The notes under the pieces were generated by a model. It was not told the DNA's origin, made no database searches, and worked only from the letters and a program-made list of their open reading frames with translations. A DNA stretch of 64,000 bases, taken from contig OZ025799.1 in the NCBI GenBank assembly GCA_964019425.1, forward strand, positions 1,116,001 to 1,180,000, read 5' to 3'. Positions 1 to 12,293 of the stretch are shown here, piece by piece. Each line of letters opens with the position of its first letter. Within the stretch, counting starts at the first letter, position 1. The stretch is from Flectonema sp. DT1601 (lineage: Eukaryota > Euglenozoa > Diplonemea > Diplonemida > Diplonemidae). The position numbers and the translations under genes are program-made.

Positions 1-675
1 AACTTTTTTTTTTTTTTTTTTTTTAAATGCCTAGTTAAATATTTGTGTCACAGTTCGCATTCGAAGATTCATCAGATTCCCCCTTGTCCAGAAATATTGT
101 TAGAGGGAGGCAGGGAAAAAAGTTAAACAAGGACACCTCAACACACAAATATATAAAAAAAAGAGAGTAATACCGCCTCCTTAACTGGGTGCACAGAAAT
201 GGGAGAAGAAAAACTCTGTTTTTTCCCCCCACTTTTTTTTTTCGTAGGGGAGGGGACGAAAAAATAATGTCCTGAGCCCCTCTATCGTTACTTGTTTGTT
301 TGGATTTTTTATTTTATTTTTTTCTCTTTTATGGTAGTTGCGTAGTCTGTTGTTGGTGAAGCTACAGCTCCCTATTAGAAGTTTCCACCCCGGCATCCCC
401 TCTCCGCAAGTATATCTCTGTGTGAGCTGGGGCATTTAAAAAAAAAAAAAAAAAAAAAGTAAAAAGGAAAGACCGAGGGCATTTTCCTCCCCTCTTGTTT
501 GTTTTTTTTGTGTCCTAATCCCTATATAGTATGTAACCCTGCTTTTTTTTTTATTTTTATTTTTATTTTGTTTGTCTGAATTTTTATGGAAAAAAAAAAA
601 AAGGAGAGATTTAGTTTTGTGTAAACAAATAGAGTATTTTATTAAACAGGTGAGGTTGTGTCAACAACAGACGAA
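1..675. other. AT-rich upstream region, no gene seen
   Basis: Homopolymer runs of A and T dominate and no convincing coding frame is present. The short reading frames on the minus strand are low-complexity. The sequence just before the chitinase ATG ends in CAACAG at about 670, which would serve as a splice acceptor five bases before the ATG. Confidence 0.6.
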
Positions 676-3600
676 ATGAATACATACACTCAGTTAGTAG
701 CTGTTTTGGTATTTATGCTACAGAGTACCGTTGCAGAAGACAACAGAATGGTCGCCTACGTCGGAAACTGGCAAGCATGTCCGACAACAACACAAACTAA
801 TCAATACACTGAGCTCTTAATTGGTTTCGCTGTCACCTACACCTGGGCCGCTGCGAAGAACAATTGCAACGTCAACTGCGACATCATAACTCCAGTTCCG
901 ATTTGTAATAATGCGGCTAACCCTGGACTTGTATCTCAATGGCAGGCAGCTGGTAAGAAAGTGATTCTCTCATTCGGAGGTGGAGGTATGGGAGGATCGT
1001 GGGATGGTAAGAACGACTGCTGGGAACACTGCTTCGGGAAGGAAGATCACGTCGTCAGTCAACTAAAACAGATTGTCAGAGATCAGAATTTCGATGGAGT
1101 GGATCTCGACTACGAGTATTACTATGAAAATGGTCAAAGAGGGTCTTCCTTCGCAAGAGGTACGGAAGCTCAAAAGTTCATCCGTGACGTGACTACAAAA
1201 CTGAAACAAGAACTTCCAGCAGGTAAACTTGTGACTCACGCACCTATGGATATTGATTTAGTATCTGGGACTGCATACTTTAATATTGTGAAGTCTATCT
1301 CTTCATCAATTGATTTCATAATGCCACAATATTACAATGGTGTTGTTGACTCTGCTGCTAATGGTTTCACTGGTGGAACTACATCAGGGATAGCACACTA
1401 CACAGCTCTTGTGAATGATGCATTCGGAGGAGATGCTACTAAAGTAGTTTATGGATTTTGTATCTCTCAATGTACTCCTGGAACTATTACTGGAGCTGCT
1501 GCTGCTGCTGTAGTTAAGGAAGTGAATACAAACTTTCCTTGTAACGGTGGGGCCTTCTTTTGGGTTGTTAATATGGACACTGGAGCTACTTGGTCAAGTG
1601 CTGTGAATGCTGAGGTTGCAGTCAACAGAGGATGCTCAACAGGAGGCACACAGGCTCCAGCCATTCCAACAACAGCGTCGCCACCAACACCTGTTCCTGT
1701 TCCAAAACCAACAACTACGGAAGATGGCAGAATGGTCGCCTACGTTGGAAACTGGCAGGCATGTCCGACAACAACACAAACTAATCAATACACTGAGCTC
1801 TTAATTGGTTTCGCTGTCACCTACACCTGGGCCGCTGCGAAGAACAATTGCAACGTCAACTGCGACATCATAACTCCAGTTCCGATTTGTAATAATGCGG
1901 CTAACCCTGGACTTGTATCTCAATGGCAGGCAGCTGGTAAGAAAGTGATTCTCTCATTCGGAGGTGGAGGTATGGGAGGATCATGGGATGGTAAGAACGA
2001 CTGCTGGGAACACTGCTTCGGGAAGGAAGATCACGTCGTCAGTCAACTGAAACAGATTGTCAGAGATCAGAATTTCGATGGAGTGGATCTCGACTACGAA
2101 TATTACTACGAAAACGGTCAAAGAGGGTCTTCCTTCGCAAGAGGTACGGAAGCTCAAAAGTTCATCCGTGACGTGACTACAAAACTGAAACAAGAACTTC
2201 CAGCAGGTAAACTTGTGACTCACGCACCTATGGATATTGATTTAGTATCTGGGACTGCATACTTTAATATTGTGAAGTCTATCTCTTCATCAATTGATTT
2301 CATAATGCCACAATATTACAATGGTGTTGTTGACTCTGCTGCTAATGGTTTCACTGGTGGAACTACATCAGGGATAGCACACTACACAGCTCTTGTGAAT
2401 GATGCATTCGGAGGAGATGCTACTAAAGTAGTTTATGGATTTTGTATCTCTCAATGTACTCCTGGAACTATTACTGGAGCTGCTGCTGCTGCTGTAGTTA
2501 AGGAAGTGAATACAAACTTTCCTTGTAACGGTGGAGCCTTCTTTTGGGTTGTTAATATGGACACTGGAGGTACCTGGTCAAGTGCTGTGAATGCTGAGGT
2601 TGAGAAGATTAGAGGATGCTCAACGGGTAGCACGCAGGCTCCAGCCATTCCAACAACAGCGTCGCCACCAACACCTGTTCCTGTTCCAAAACCAACAACT
2701 AAAGAAGATGGCAGAATGGTCGCCTACGTCGGAAACTGGCAGGCATGTCCGACAACAACACAAACTAATCAATACACTGAGCTCTTAATTGGTTTCGCTG
2801 TCACCTACACCTGGGCCGCTGCGAAGAACAATTGCAACGTCAACTGCGACATCATAACTCCAGTCCCGATTTGTAATAATGCGGCTAACCCTGGACTTGT
2901 ATCTCAATGGCAGGCAGCTGGTAAGAAAGTGATTCTCTCATTCGGAGGTGGAGGTATGGGAGGATCATGGGATGGTAAGAACGACTGCTGGGAACACTGC
3001 TTCGGGAAGGAAGATCACGTCGTCAGTCAACTAAAACAGATTGTCAGAGATCAGAATTTCGACGGAGTGGATCTCGACTACGAGTATTACTACGAAAACG
3101 GTCAAAGAGGGTCTTCCTTCGCAAGAGGTACGGAAGCTCAAAAATTCATCCGTGACGTGACTACAAAACTGAAACAAGAACTTCCAGCAGGTAAACTTGT
3201 GACTCACGCACCTATGGATATTGATTTAGTATCTGGGACTGCATACTTTAATATTGTGAAGTCTATCTCTTCATCAATTGATTTCATAATGCCACAATAT
3301 TACAATGGTGTTGTTGACTCTGCTGCTAATGGTTTCACTGGTGGAACTACATCAGGGATAGCACACTACACAGCTCTTGTGAATGATGCATTCGGAGGAG
3401 ATGCTACTAAAGTAGTTTATGGGTTTTGTATCTCTCAATGTACTCCTGGAACTATTACTGGAGCTGCTGCTGCTGCTGTAGTTAAGGAAGTGAATACAAA
3501 CTTTCCTTGTAACGGTGGAGCCTTCTTTTGGGTTGTTAATATGGACACTGGAGGTACCTGGTCAAGTGCTGTGAATGCTGAGGTTGAGAAGATTAGAGGA

Positions 3601-5349
3601 TGTTCTGCATCGACAACAACCGCGCCAACTCCGATCCCAACGCTTGTGCCGACACTCGTACCGACATCAATGCCAACCAGCGTTCCTACTGCTGTGCCAA
3701 CTAACGCACCAACGGCTGTACCTACTGCTGTTCCTACAGCCGTTCCGACTGCAGTTCCGACAATGACACCCACCATGGTGCCAACAGCAGTACCAACGGC
3801 AGTCCCAACCAATGCACCAGGTGCGCCTCCAACAGCTGTTCCAACAGCAATGCCCACGGCAGTTCCAACAGCAATGCCCACAGCAGTTCCGACTGTAGTA
3901 CCAACTGCTGTCCCGACCGCCACTCCGACGGCTGTTCCGACCGCGGTTCCGACTATGGTACCAACGGCAATCCCAACCAATACGCCAGGTGCGCCACCAA
4001 CAGCTGTTCCGACTACGGTACCAACCGCAGTCCCGACCTTAATTCCAACAATGATACCCACCATGATGCCAACAGCAGTACCAACGGCAGTTCCCACGGC
4101 AGTCCCAACAAATACACCAGGTGCGCCTCCAACAGCTGTTCCAACAGCTATGCCTACAACAGTTCCGACTATGGTACCAACGTCTATCCCGACAGCAATC
4201 CCAACAAATACACCGGGTGCGCCTCCAACAGCAGTCCCGACAGCCACTCCGACAGAAGTCCCTACAGCGATGCCGACTGCAGTTCCAACAGCGATCCCAA
4301 CAAATACACCGGGTGCGCCACCAACAGCAGTTCCGACTACGGTACCAACCGCCGTCCCGACCTTAATTCCAACAATGATACCCACCATGATGCCAACAGC
4401 AGTACCAACGGCAGTTCCCACGGCAGTCCCAACTAATACACCAGGTGCGCCTCCAACAGCTGTTCCAACAGCTATGCCTACAGCAGTTCCGACTATGGTA
4501 CCAACGGCTATCCCGACAGCAATCCCAACAAATACACCAGGTGCGCCTCCAACAGCTGTTCCGACGGCAATGCCTACGGCAGTTCCGACTATGATACCAA
4601 CGGCTATCCCGACAGCGATCCCAACAAATACACCTGGTGTACCCCCAACAGCTGTTCCAACAGCTATGCCTACAACAGTTCCGACTATGGTACCAACAGC
4701 TATCCCAACAGCGATCCCAACAAATACGCCTGGTGTACCCCCAACAGCTGTTCCGACTATGATTCCAACGGCTATCCCGACAGCTGTACCGACCAATACG
4801 CCTGGTGTACCCCCAACAGCTGTTCCGACTATGATTCCAACGGCTATCCCGACAGCTGTACCGACCAATACACCTGGTGTACCCCCAACAGCAGTCCCCA
4901 CAGCGATGCCGACCGCAGTAATCCCAACAAATAAACCGGGTGTACCTCCAACAGCAGTTCCTACAGCAATGCCTACAACAGTTCCGACTATGGTACCACC
5001 GACAGCGATCCCAACAAATACACCTGGTGTACCCCCAACAGCTGTTCCGACGACAATGCCTACAGCAAACCCAACAATGGCACCTGGCGTTCCTCCAACA
5101 GAAAACCCAACAGTGGCACCCGACGTTAACGCCAACGGTGCAGGAGGTGCTGATTCGGAAGACGACTCGTCTTTCAACTGGCTTTGGGTAATTATTCCTC
5201 TTCTCATTGTGTTCAGTGCCTGCGGTGCTATCGCCTTCTTCCTGATTCGGAAGAAACAAGATGACCTTTCTCTTACCGACTTCCACGAGCTTATGACAGC
5301 AGAGCCTGACACTGACACTGTGCAGCCTGCGCAGCAGGGAAGGGTTTGA
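676..5349 (+). CDS. Membrane-anchored chitinase with three tandem GH18 domains and a PT-rich stalk
   Basis: Likely hydrolyses chitin or related beta-1,4-GlcNAc polymers at the cell surface. The ATG at 676 gives a signal peptide of about 20 residues; the frame is open back to 658 but without an earlier ATG. Three GH18 catalytic domains follow, each starting at RMVAYVGNW. The family signature DxxDxDxE is intact in each; in domain 1 it is D140, D143, D145 and catalytic E147. Short PT linkers separate the domains. After domain 3 comes a stalk of about 500 residues of PTAVPT-type repeats, probably O-glycosylated. A single membrane segment follows ([21 protein letters not shown]), then a basic stop-transfer RKK and a short cytosolic tail. 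The protein has about 1557 residues, far longer than single-domain GH18 enzymes. The domains differ almost only at their C-terminal edges. No intron is needed inside the frame. GH18 assignment is firm; true substrate is inferred. Confidence 0.9.
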   Translation: MNTYTQLVAVLVFMLQSTVAEDNRMVAYVGNWQACPTTTQTNQYTELLIGFAVTYTWAAAKNNCNVNCDIITPVPICNNAANPGLVSQWQAAGKKVILSFGGGGMGGSWDGKNDCWEHCFGKEDHVVSQLKQIVRDQNFDGVDLDYEYYYENGQRGSSFARGTEAQKFIRDVTTKLKQELPAGKLVTHAPMDIDLVSGTAYFNIVKSISSSIDFIMPQYYNGVVDSAANGFTGGTTSGIAHYTALVNDAFGGDATKVVYGFCISQCTPGTITGAAAAAVVKEVNTNFPCNGGAFFWVVNMDTGATWSSAVNAEVAVNRGCSTGGTQAPAIPTTASPPTPVPVPKPTTTEDGRMVAYVGNWQACPTTTQTNQYTELLIGFAVTYTWAAAKNNCNVNCDIITPVPICNNAANPGLVSQWQAAGKKVILSFGGGGMGGSWDGKNDCWEHCFGKEDHVVSQLKQIVRDQNFDGVDLDYEYYYENGQRGSSFARGTEAQKFIRDVTTKLKQELPAGKLVTHAPMDIDLVSGTAYFNIVKSISSSIDFIMPQYYNGVVDSAANGFTGGTTSGIAHYTALVNDAFGGDATKVVYGFCISQCTPGTITGAAAAAVVKEVNTNFPCNGGAFFWVVNMDTGGTWSSAVNAEVEKIRGCSTGSTQAPAIPTTASPPTPVPVPKPTTKEDGRMVAYVGNWQACPTTTQTNQYTELLIGFAVTYTWAAAKNNCNVNCDIITPVPICNNAANPGLVSQWQAAGKKVILSFGGGGMGGSWDGKNDCWEHCFGKEDHVVSQLKQIVRDQNFDGVDLDYEYYYENGQRGSSFARGTEAQKFIRDVTTKLKQELPAGKLVTHAPMDIDLVSGTAYFNIVKSISSSIDFIMPQYYNGVVDSAANGFTGGTTSGIAHYTALVNDAFGGDATKVVYGFCISQCTPGTITGAAAAAVVKEVNTNFPCNGGAFFWVVNMDTGGTWSSAVNAEVEKIRGCSASTTTAPTPIPTLVPTLVPTSMPTSVPTAVPTNAPTAVPTAVPTAVPTAVPTMTPTMVPTAVPTAVPTNAPGAPPTAVPTAMPTAVPTAMPTAVPTVVPTAVPTATPTAVPTAVPTMVPTAIPTNTPGAPPTAVPTTVPTAVPTLIPTMIPTMMPTAVPTAVPTAVPTNTPGAPPTAVPTAMPTTVPTMVPTSIPTAIPTNTPGAPPTAVPTATPTEVPTAMPTAVPTAIPTNTPGAPPTAVPTTVPTAVPTLIPTMIPTMMPTAVPTAVPTAVPTNTPGAPPTAVPTAMPTAVPTMVPTAIPTAIPTNTPGAPPTAVPTAMPTAVPTMIPTAIPTAIPTNTPGVPPTAVPTAMPTTVPTMVPTAIPTAIPTNTPGVPPTAVPTMIPTAIPTAVPTNTPGVPPTAVPTMIPTAIPTAVPTNTPGVPPTAVPTAMPTAVIPTNKPGVPPTAVPTAMPTTVPTMVPPTAIPTNTPGVPPTAVPTTMPTANPTMAPGVPPTENPTVAPDVNANGAGGADSEDDSSFNWLWVIIPLLIVFSACGAIAFFLIRKKQDDLSLTDFHELMTAEPDTDTVQPAQQGRV
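739..3606 (+). repeat. Three tandem 984-bp GH18 domain repeats
   Basis: The same ATG-containing string (atggtcgcctacgt) recurs at 748, 1732 and 2716, so the spacing is exactly 984 bp twice. The copies are nearly identical at DNA level, including synonymous positions, which indicates recent duplication or continuing gene conversion. Copies 2 and 3 share the EKIRGCS domain ending; copy 1 has AVNRGCS. Confidence 0.95.
3610..5124 (+). repeat. PT-rich minisatellite encoding the chitinase stalk
   Basis: Degenerate nine- and twelve-base units encode PTxVPT and PTAMPT strings, grouped into larger blocks that each begin NTPGxPPTAVPT; about a dozen such blocks are visible. The long minus-strand open frame over the same stretch is a by-product of the triplet periodicity. 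Confidence 0.9.
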
Positions 5350-5690
5350 ATATGTGGTTAGTCTTTTTAGTAGTCTCTCTCCATCAATCTTGTGGGTCTG
5401 AATCATGATCCAACAACCATTCTGATAAATCTGTTTCTGCTCTTTCCTTTTTCTTCTTTAAGTTGGAATTACTGCTGTATTGCACAACGCTGCCATCTCT
5501 ATGTATTGGTAGGCTGTCCTCACACTAGTGCCATACGTCGTGGCGCAAACTTCTCACTACTGGGCTTAGTCGCCTAATCGCTATCAGACGAACTTACAGC
5601 TTTTACTGTTTTTATAATTATAGTCATTTTTGTTTGTGTTTGCCACTGTTTGCCGCAGTTTCTCAATTTCTTTTTTTGGGTTATGGCCCA

Positions 5691-5995
5691 AAATACACCG
5701 AACCTGTGTGACTGGGGCTCTGGGGGTCCTCATAGCTCGTTTTTGGGCGGTCCCACGAATTTCATATATAACTACTTAAAATACTAGAGGTGTCAGGCAG
5801 GAGACAAGAAGAATCTTGAGTGATACAGCTCGGTATTTGTGCAGAGTTGGGTCAACTACGCAGAGATAAGTCTCCGCTACAAAAACCAAGTATACACGAT
5901 CAGTAGCCTAGGGCTTGACATGAATATGACGAAACCATTTAATGTTCTCAAATCCGAATTCGGGTGAGACGGTGGGACTTTTTAGGGCTCCCTCA
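5691..5995 (+). repeat. Dispersed repeat, copy 1
   Basis: Shares several long blocks with 10148-10450 in the same order and orientation. The blocks are aaatacaccgaacctgtgtg, one around gatacagctcggtat, one around ctacgcagaga-aagtctccgctaca, and the stretch aaaaaccaagtatacacgatcag to gcctagggcttgacatgaat. The copies are interrupted by indels, so this is an older repeat. No coding capacity or RNA family was recognised. Confidence 0.75.
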
Positions 5996-6924
5996 GGATA
6001 CACCAAATCAAAAGATTATGGTACATTCCTTCAGACATTATGAGAGCCTTACCTTAAATTGGTTGAGAAACAACCCATCTCAGCAATTTCGGTGTATTTT
6101 TGGCCACTGCTTTCATTTTAACAAGTATTGAAAAGCTATTTAAAAAAAAAAAAAAATCCCTTCAGCTTTCTCAGTTTTAAATCGGTTTTTCGTACACAAG
6201 TGACATCTAAATCGCAGGAATTTGATTTCCTGCTTCTCTTTATTCTACAAAAACCTCGCAATCGGATTTGGTCAGTTTTTCGTTGCTTTTGTACGTAATA
6301 CCGTGTCATCGAGTTTAATTTCCCTGTAAAATAGTTAAGTCATCACTATAGTTCACTGTATCATTAACTGATATGTTAACTTATCGTTTTTTTTAAGGTT
6401 ATGATACAATACAGTTTTTTTTTTTTGTGTTTTTTTAAACGAAATCGAAAAAAATTAATTTTCCTTTTTTTTTAAAAAAAAAAAATATCATTATTCACAA
6501 CCCTACTACGGTGGGTTATCCACTGTGAGAATTATAAACATTTTTTTTCGTTGTTGCTGTGGTTTTTTTTGGTTGCAGATATTCTTCTTTGTGCGACGTC
6601 ATTATTACCTCTTTTTACTCTCTTCTTTTTTTTTTAAAAAAAAAATTTTTCCAGTTGATCTCAATGAAACCATTCGAATCGGTTTTCTAAAAAAAAAGAA
6701 TTTTCTGATAAATTTTTAAAAATAAAGATTTTCCTAACTCCATAAAGAACTGCTTAAAATCCACAAAAAAAAAAAAAAAAAATCTTTCCCGTTGGCCCAC
6801 ATATTATTATTATTAATGCTTCCCCCTGTTAGACGAAAAGTATGACGCAGGCAATGCAACAACAAAAAAAAAAAAAAATGAAATAAAAACTGAGTCGCGA
6901 TTGAGACACAATCTGCTGATTTTA

Positions 6925-6958
<34 letters not shown>

Positions 6959-9918
6959 CTTCATATTTGTCAACATTTATTATTTCAAAAAAAATAAATA
7001 AATAAATTATTATTATTTTTTTTTTTTACTTACATCACCTAGAGTACAAACATACGCTATAGTCCAAAGAACAAATAATATTTCTCTCAAAGAAATTTTT
7101 TGTGCGTATTTTTTTTTTTTTTTTGAACCACTTTTTTATTCAGATTGAAGTAATAATATTATGATTGTTAGTTAGTTAGTTAGCAAGTCCATCAGACCAC
7201 CGAGTATCGGTTAGGCAGACACTCAAGAGTACCGGGTGGCTCTTCTGAGGGTCCCCAATACTGCGGTATGATTGTCTCTTAATCTGAACGGTTCGTCGTG
7301 AAAAAAAAAAAAAACCACACACGCAAAATTCATTTAATGCGGCATCAGCTTTTTCATAATATGAAAATAAGTACTGTAGGACAAGTCTTCTTTTTACTTG
7401 CAGACCAAAAGTGACATTCGTTTTCGTCCTGTGGTGGGTTTAAATAAAAATCTGTTTTTTTTTTTTTTTTTAATGTTAGTAGCACACGTGTAAGCCTCCT
7501 TTAGCTTTATCAGTTTAAGTCGGTTCACGGTTGTGCAACAAAGTGTAAAATGCAACAAAGTGTAAAATTTAAGATAACAATTCTATTTTTTTTTTTTTTG
7601 TTGGTTAAATTTCATCCACATTTAGTCATTGGAACATTATGTGTGGGTAGTCGGCTGTATTACAATGAACTGCCGGCCCATGAATATTTAAGTTGTTGAA
7701 TAATTAATTCCTTACCGTGCTGAATGACAACAAGAAAATATATGGTAACTGAAATTACAATATTTGCGGAGTGTCTTAGCTATTCAAGTGTATCATATTT
7801 ATGCTCAAAACTGGTTGTTTTTAAAAAAAAAAAAAAAAAAAAACAGCAGTTCCTGTGTCCAGAAGCTCTTAATTAATTTGGTGTATGCTCAGCTTGTGAA
7901 AAATTTGCTTAACTTTTTTTTTCCCACAAGTTGGTGATACCAACGAGGGTGATCCTTTTTTTTTCCTCTTCTTTTTTTTTTTTTTTTCTTGTTCTTTTGT
8001 TAACTTCCCTGACTTAGATAAATAATGCAAATTTCAAGTACGTTAAAAGAATGGTTTGTCCTTTCTTCTGTTCTGTATTCTAAGATGTGTAAATTTTAGG
8101 ATACAGATATCCGACTATACTGCTACTGAAAAATCGAACGCTTACATTTTAATTTTATTTTTCTAATTATTTTTTTTTTAAAATCCTTCTTTGTTGGTAA
8201 ACGAGGGAACAGAAGTGTCTCGTGACTCCAAAAAAAAAAAAAAAAAAAAATTAGACTGTGACATGATTTGCGAGTCCAAGGGAAGTTTCATATTTTCTTA
8301 TTTGCGGTATTTTACCAAATGCTTATTCTTTGTTAGCAGATGGTTTGATAGCTGACTAACGTCCATGCTAAAGCGCATTTCTCTGATGTGCTTGCTTTTG
8401 TTCTTTTTTTTTTTGTTTTTTTCGTTATAAATCCTTCTCTCTCATTCGCACAGTTACGTGTTTTTCATCGTTAAAGTGAATACCACAGCCCAGGCCGTTG
8501 TTTTCGACACTACTAACACGCAGATCATTCTATTTGTGTAGCCAGATTCCTTTCTCTACCCCATACGCTCTATCTGGCCTTTGAGACCTATCCCATCCTA
8601 TGATTCTGACATGCTTTTTTTTCAAATTTTCTTCGAAGCAACAAATTATTGACAACAATATTGAATTAGTCTGAGCATTTAGCAAAAAATTGTGATTTTG
8701 TGCAATAAAACAGAATCACTGCTATTAATTCTCTGGATTTCAACAAAAATTAAATTGTATGGTCTGGTGTGGTATGCAGTTGCTCTGCATTGTTGGTATA
8801 GACCGATTCTCTTTTTTCTTTTCTCAAAGGATCTCTCTCTGATGAGCGTCTTGTAAATCGCGAGCTGCAGTTTGTTTGCTTTTCCTTCATGGAGAGCTTT
8901 CCATTTCAATATCTGTGGACCCAACTCTTTCCTTATTCTTGTTTATCTGTTTGAGTGGAAGGGAATGTGTCGTGTGATGTGTGATTGTTTTTCAATAGCA
9001 AAATCACATTCCTCCCTCTTGTTTTAGTTGCATGTGATCGTATCGTGTTTAAGCAATAATAATATTTCCCTTCAACTTACAAAATGTGTGTTTTCGTGAT
9101 AGGCATTACTCCTTAACTTTGGGGTGGACGAGTGTGTTAATGTAGAGTGGCGAGACATTCATTGATTTCATTAAGTTCTTTCTGTTTTCTCACGTCCCCA
9201 CTTTAGAACCTTTATGTGCCTTCCTTCTGTAAAAGCAAGTCAGTTTCTGCTTTACATGTCGGGATCCTTCTCTTCAATTAATTCTTACATGAGTCAGTCA
9301 TGCGAAAGGAATTAAAGTAAATTAAATTGCACACATTTCGTCTTCTGTTTTTTTTTTTCTTCTCTGAGTTACCTTCTTTTCCTTCTTCTATTTGCTAATG
9401 AGATTTCTTAGTGAGGAAGAAAAAAGAAAAAAGGTTAGTTTGGTTACTCACTGTTGTGCATGTGAAGCTTGACAAGAAGAAGTGGAAGCAGCATGTCCCA
9501 ACAGTGAGCAAACAGACTGCTTTCACGTGAAGTGAGGCATTTCTTTCAATGGCTTTTTACAGCATAAACAAAATAACAACGTCTAGAATTAAAAAATTCA
9601 TCTGCAGAAGAAGAAAGCTGAGTGCAAATCCACAAAACAAAACATATCTCATCTATCTCTTGCATAATGCCGGATGGTTTCCCCGGATCTACTTCCAACG
9701 TGTGGTAACTTCAGTGGTAATTACTATTTAATGTCACTTCAGGTTATAACATCATGAGTTCAATAATCGGAATTGAGCCTGAGTGTCGAAAATGCGGGAA
9801 AGGAAGGCTAACAAGTGTAATTCGCTTTCCATCACAAAATGCACCTGAGAAAGAAGACCTTTCTGGGTGCAGGCAACGGAGAAAAAAAAGTTAAGGTGAC
9901 AGGCAACGGAGAAAATTT

Positions 9919-10121
9919 TTATGTAGGCAAAAGATGGTGGATTCTCGGAAAAAAAACTTGGTGGATTTTTAAAAAAGTATGAAAGTACACATTTTGACTG
10001 TAAAATGGTAGTTTTTTAGGTATGAAATTTTTCACACTATGCAGAATTTTTTGAAAAAATGGGATCCTTTTGAACCCCATGGGGATTTTTTTTTCTCCCA
10101 AAAAAAAATTTTCCTACATAA
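9919..10121. repeat. Possible small foldback element
   Basis: A roughly 200-bp stretch begins with TTATGTAGGCAAAA and ends with TTTTCCTACATAA. This gives 12-13 bp inverted ends with one interruption. The interior is AT-rich and non-coding. No clear target duplication was found, so this could be chance in AT-rich DNA. Confidence 0.3.
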
Positions 10122-10147
10122 GGCAAGGCCATCCGACGAGATGAGTG

Positions 10148-10450
10148 AAATACACCGAACCTGTGTGACCTGGCTAGGCCGAACCTGTGTGCCCCTGGAT
10201 CGGCATAGCTCGGTATAGGGGTACAGGAGACAAGAGAAATCCAGCATCATGAATCTTTAGAAGAGTGATACAGCTCGGTATGTGTGCAGGGCCGGGTCAC
10301 CTACGCAGAGACAAGTCTCCGCTACACGTCGTACCAACCAAGATGAGGTATGAGAGCGCAAAAACCAAGTATACACGATCAGCGGCCTAGGGCTTGACAT
10401 GAATAGCTGTGGAGTGGCGAAACCATTTAGTGTTCTCAAGTCTGAGATCA
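10148..10450 (+). repeat. Dispersed repeat, copy 2
   Basis: Second copy of the repeat at 5691-5995. It carries about 33 extra bases (around cgtcgtaccaaccaagatg) between the tctccgctaca block and the caagtatacacgatcag block. It adjoins the possible foldback element. Confidence 0.75.
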
Positions 10451-11733
10451 CCTCACTGAGCTACACAGTACTGTCCTTTCGGAGTTTCTGTGAAAGTAGC
10501 CCACGGAACACTTTTCTAAAGATTCAATCAGCCGAACTACTCCGTTACTGACTTTCACTTGATTAGCGAGCTACTAGTATATATTATTATGTCACCTGTT
10601 GAAAAGGGAGTACTAAGAGGTTGATTCAGGCGCTGTCACTATCCACCCAATTTGCGGCCCTTGAATGTTCTTCGTTTTTGTGAGCTCCTTCATCCATTTT
10701 GACATGGGTTCGCTCCTTTTGGACCTTTCCCTTTCGCAGCGCACTTTAAAGTTTCTCGGGAAAACCTACAGGTTTTTCTTTCGCTATTCACCGAAAGTGA
10801 TATTTGGATTTTTCGCTGTTGGTAAGAAAACAAGGTTTTTCTTCGTTCCCAAATACACCCAAATATACAGGGATGGCCGAGATGGGTTGGTTCTCAATGA
10901 GGGAAGGAGTAATTTAAGGTAAAGCAAGTGCTGTAATTACAACTAATACATGCAGGCCTTGATTGCATTACGAAAAATACTATCATGGCTGGTTTTATAA
11001 AAGCAGGTATTGTCAATCCTGCAAAATCACCCGAGCTCCTGAAGTCCGTGTTTCCTAATACCGCACCTCATACCTCGGTGGGGTCACACTGGCTACTGGC
11101 TATTACAACGATTGGAGAAGGGACTCCTTAGTTGTAGTTGGCCTCGTCTAGACTGCATCACCAGCACTACCAAAGCTGCGCTCCTTGCTGCTTTTAGGAA
11201 TTTTGGCATCATTCATTAAGACCGGTGTGCAACCAGCTACCAACAACGTTATTTGTGGATATGTTGTCCTGATGTGTATCTGGAAGCAACCTCAACATTC
11301 AAGACATAGTTTTCAATCCCCCACCAGGTTGGTACACAAGACCAGCCTGAGAACTTTAACCAGTTCAAAATTTAGTATCAGGTCTGGAATCCGAATTTTG
11401 CTAAGTGTTTTCTGTGAATGATTGTACTAAAAAAACTTGCGATATAATAAAGATGGTGGATTTGACATGATGTTGCGCAGAAACATCCTCCCTTTCAAAA
11501 TATGGGAGGGAATAACATGCAGCTGCCATGAATGGTAGAGCGACACTGTCAACTTTGTTAGTTCTGCTGAATGTGCAACAACGCACCTTTTCTCTTTTTT
11601 GAAAAAACAGTAAAATTTTAGACGTTGTTTTGGGAGTGTAAGGGTTAACGAAAATTATCGCAGACCGATTATTTTTATTTTCTCTCAGGGCATGTTGGTG
11701 GCAAATTATCAAAGTTGTGGGGAAAAAAAAAAA
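10451..11733. other. Intergenic region downstream of tRNA-Gln
   Basis: No supportable gene. The short plus-strand frame near 10665-10922 has no recognisable domain and low-complexity F-rich content. A run of A residues at 11723-11733 is the oligo-T terminator of the minus-strand tRNA gene. Confidence 0.5.
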
Positions 11734-11805
11734 CGCTCCCACTCGGGTTTGAACCGAGGCTGCTGGATTCAAAGTCCAGAGTGCTATCCACTACACCATA
11801 GGAGC
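11734..11805 (-). tRNA. trnQ-UUG: tRNA-Gln (anticodon UUG)
   Basis: A complete 72-nt cloverleaf on the minus strand. The acceptor stem GCTCCTA pairs with TGGGAGC. The anticodon stem CTGGA/TCCAG encloses loop CTTTGAA, so the anticodon is TTG. The T-arm is CTCGG-TTCAAAC-CCGAG, a consensus B box. The discriminator base is G, no CCA is encoded and no intron is present. It is followed by an 11-T run that fits RNA polymerase III termination. LINE A begins its target duplication 10 bp upstream of the first tRNA base. Confidence 0.95.
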
Positions 11806-11815
11806 CCCCGACCAA

Positions 11816-11831
11816 ATTTCCTTTTTTCTTT
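11816..11831. repeat. Target-site duplication of LINE A, 3' side
   Basis: The string atttccttttttcttt also occurs at 17818-17833. The last few T residues merge with the element's poly(A) tail (read as T on this strand), so the certain part is 13 bp. It starts 10 bp from the tRNA-Gln 5' end. Confidence 0.85.
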
Positions 11832-11836
11832 TTTTT

Positions 11837-12293
11837 GGTTACACTCGTCTGTGCTTCCAGACTCTTTGTTTTTGTTCTTTTCACTTCTTTGTTTTGTCTT
11901 TCTTTTATACTTTCTTTTGGTTTAAGTCTGACAAATTGGAAAACACGGGAAACATAGGTAGGCTCCGCCTGAGGACGTAAGAAGAGCGGCAACGGAAAAA
12001 TAAATGGTCACGCGTCCTTGAAATTGGACACACGAAGCTAATTCGGTTACCATTCCTACCATCGATAAGGAAAACAAAGAGTCGAGCATATAACTAGAGC
12101 GGTGGTCAAAGACCACTTGAACAGCCCGAAGGCCTGCCCTCAAGAGAAATTTATAAGGAGAATAGGAGAAGAAGGAGACAGGAGTGTTGGAAGAGACACT
12201 GAGACAACACCGAAGGTGATGTGCAGTTACCCAACCAGGAGATGATTGATAATGATGAAAATACTAAATATTGATAAAACACTTAAATGGCGA
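11837..12293 (-). other. LINE A 3' UTR with conserved hairpins
   Basis: This stretch is almost identical to 38977-39415 in LINE B, whereas the flanking ORF2 sequence of A and B is far more diverged. It contains two adjacent hairpins. One is GTGGTC-AAA-GACCAC at 12102-12116. The other is a CTTGA...TCAAG stem at 12116-12144 capped on the transcript strand by GCC-UUCG-GGC. In LINEs the 3' UTR is where reverse transcriptase recognises its RNA, which would explain the conservation (inference). Confidence 0.75.

Larger units (their letters stand above)
5350..10147. other. Gene-poor AT-rich region
   Basis: About 4.8 kb with many A and T homopolymers (for example near 6930-6955 and 7820-7842) and no coding frame I can support. 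It holds the first copy of a dispersed repeat near 5690-5995. A GC-richer patch near 7180-7300 matched nothing I recognise. Confidence 0.6.

Noticed and set aside
3435-5318. 627-codon minus-strand open frame inside the chitinase
   Set aside because: Mirror of the triplet-periodic PT stalk (gives VGTAVG repeats) and of GH18 domain 3; no ATG-led domain and the sense strand has clear function.
7180-7300. GC-richer patch resembling a structured RNA (5S-like words such as agtaccgggtgg)
   Set aside because: The required 5S box elements and fold could not be found on either strand.
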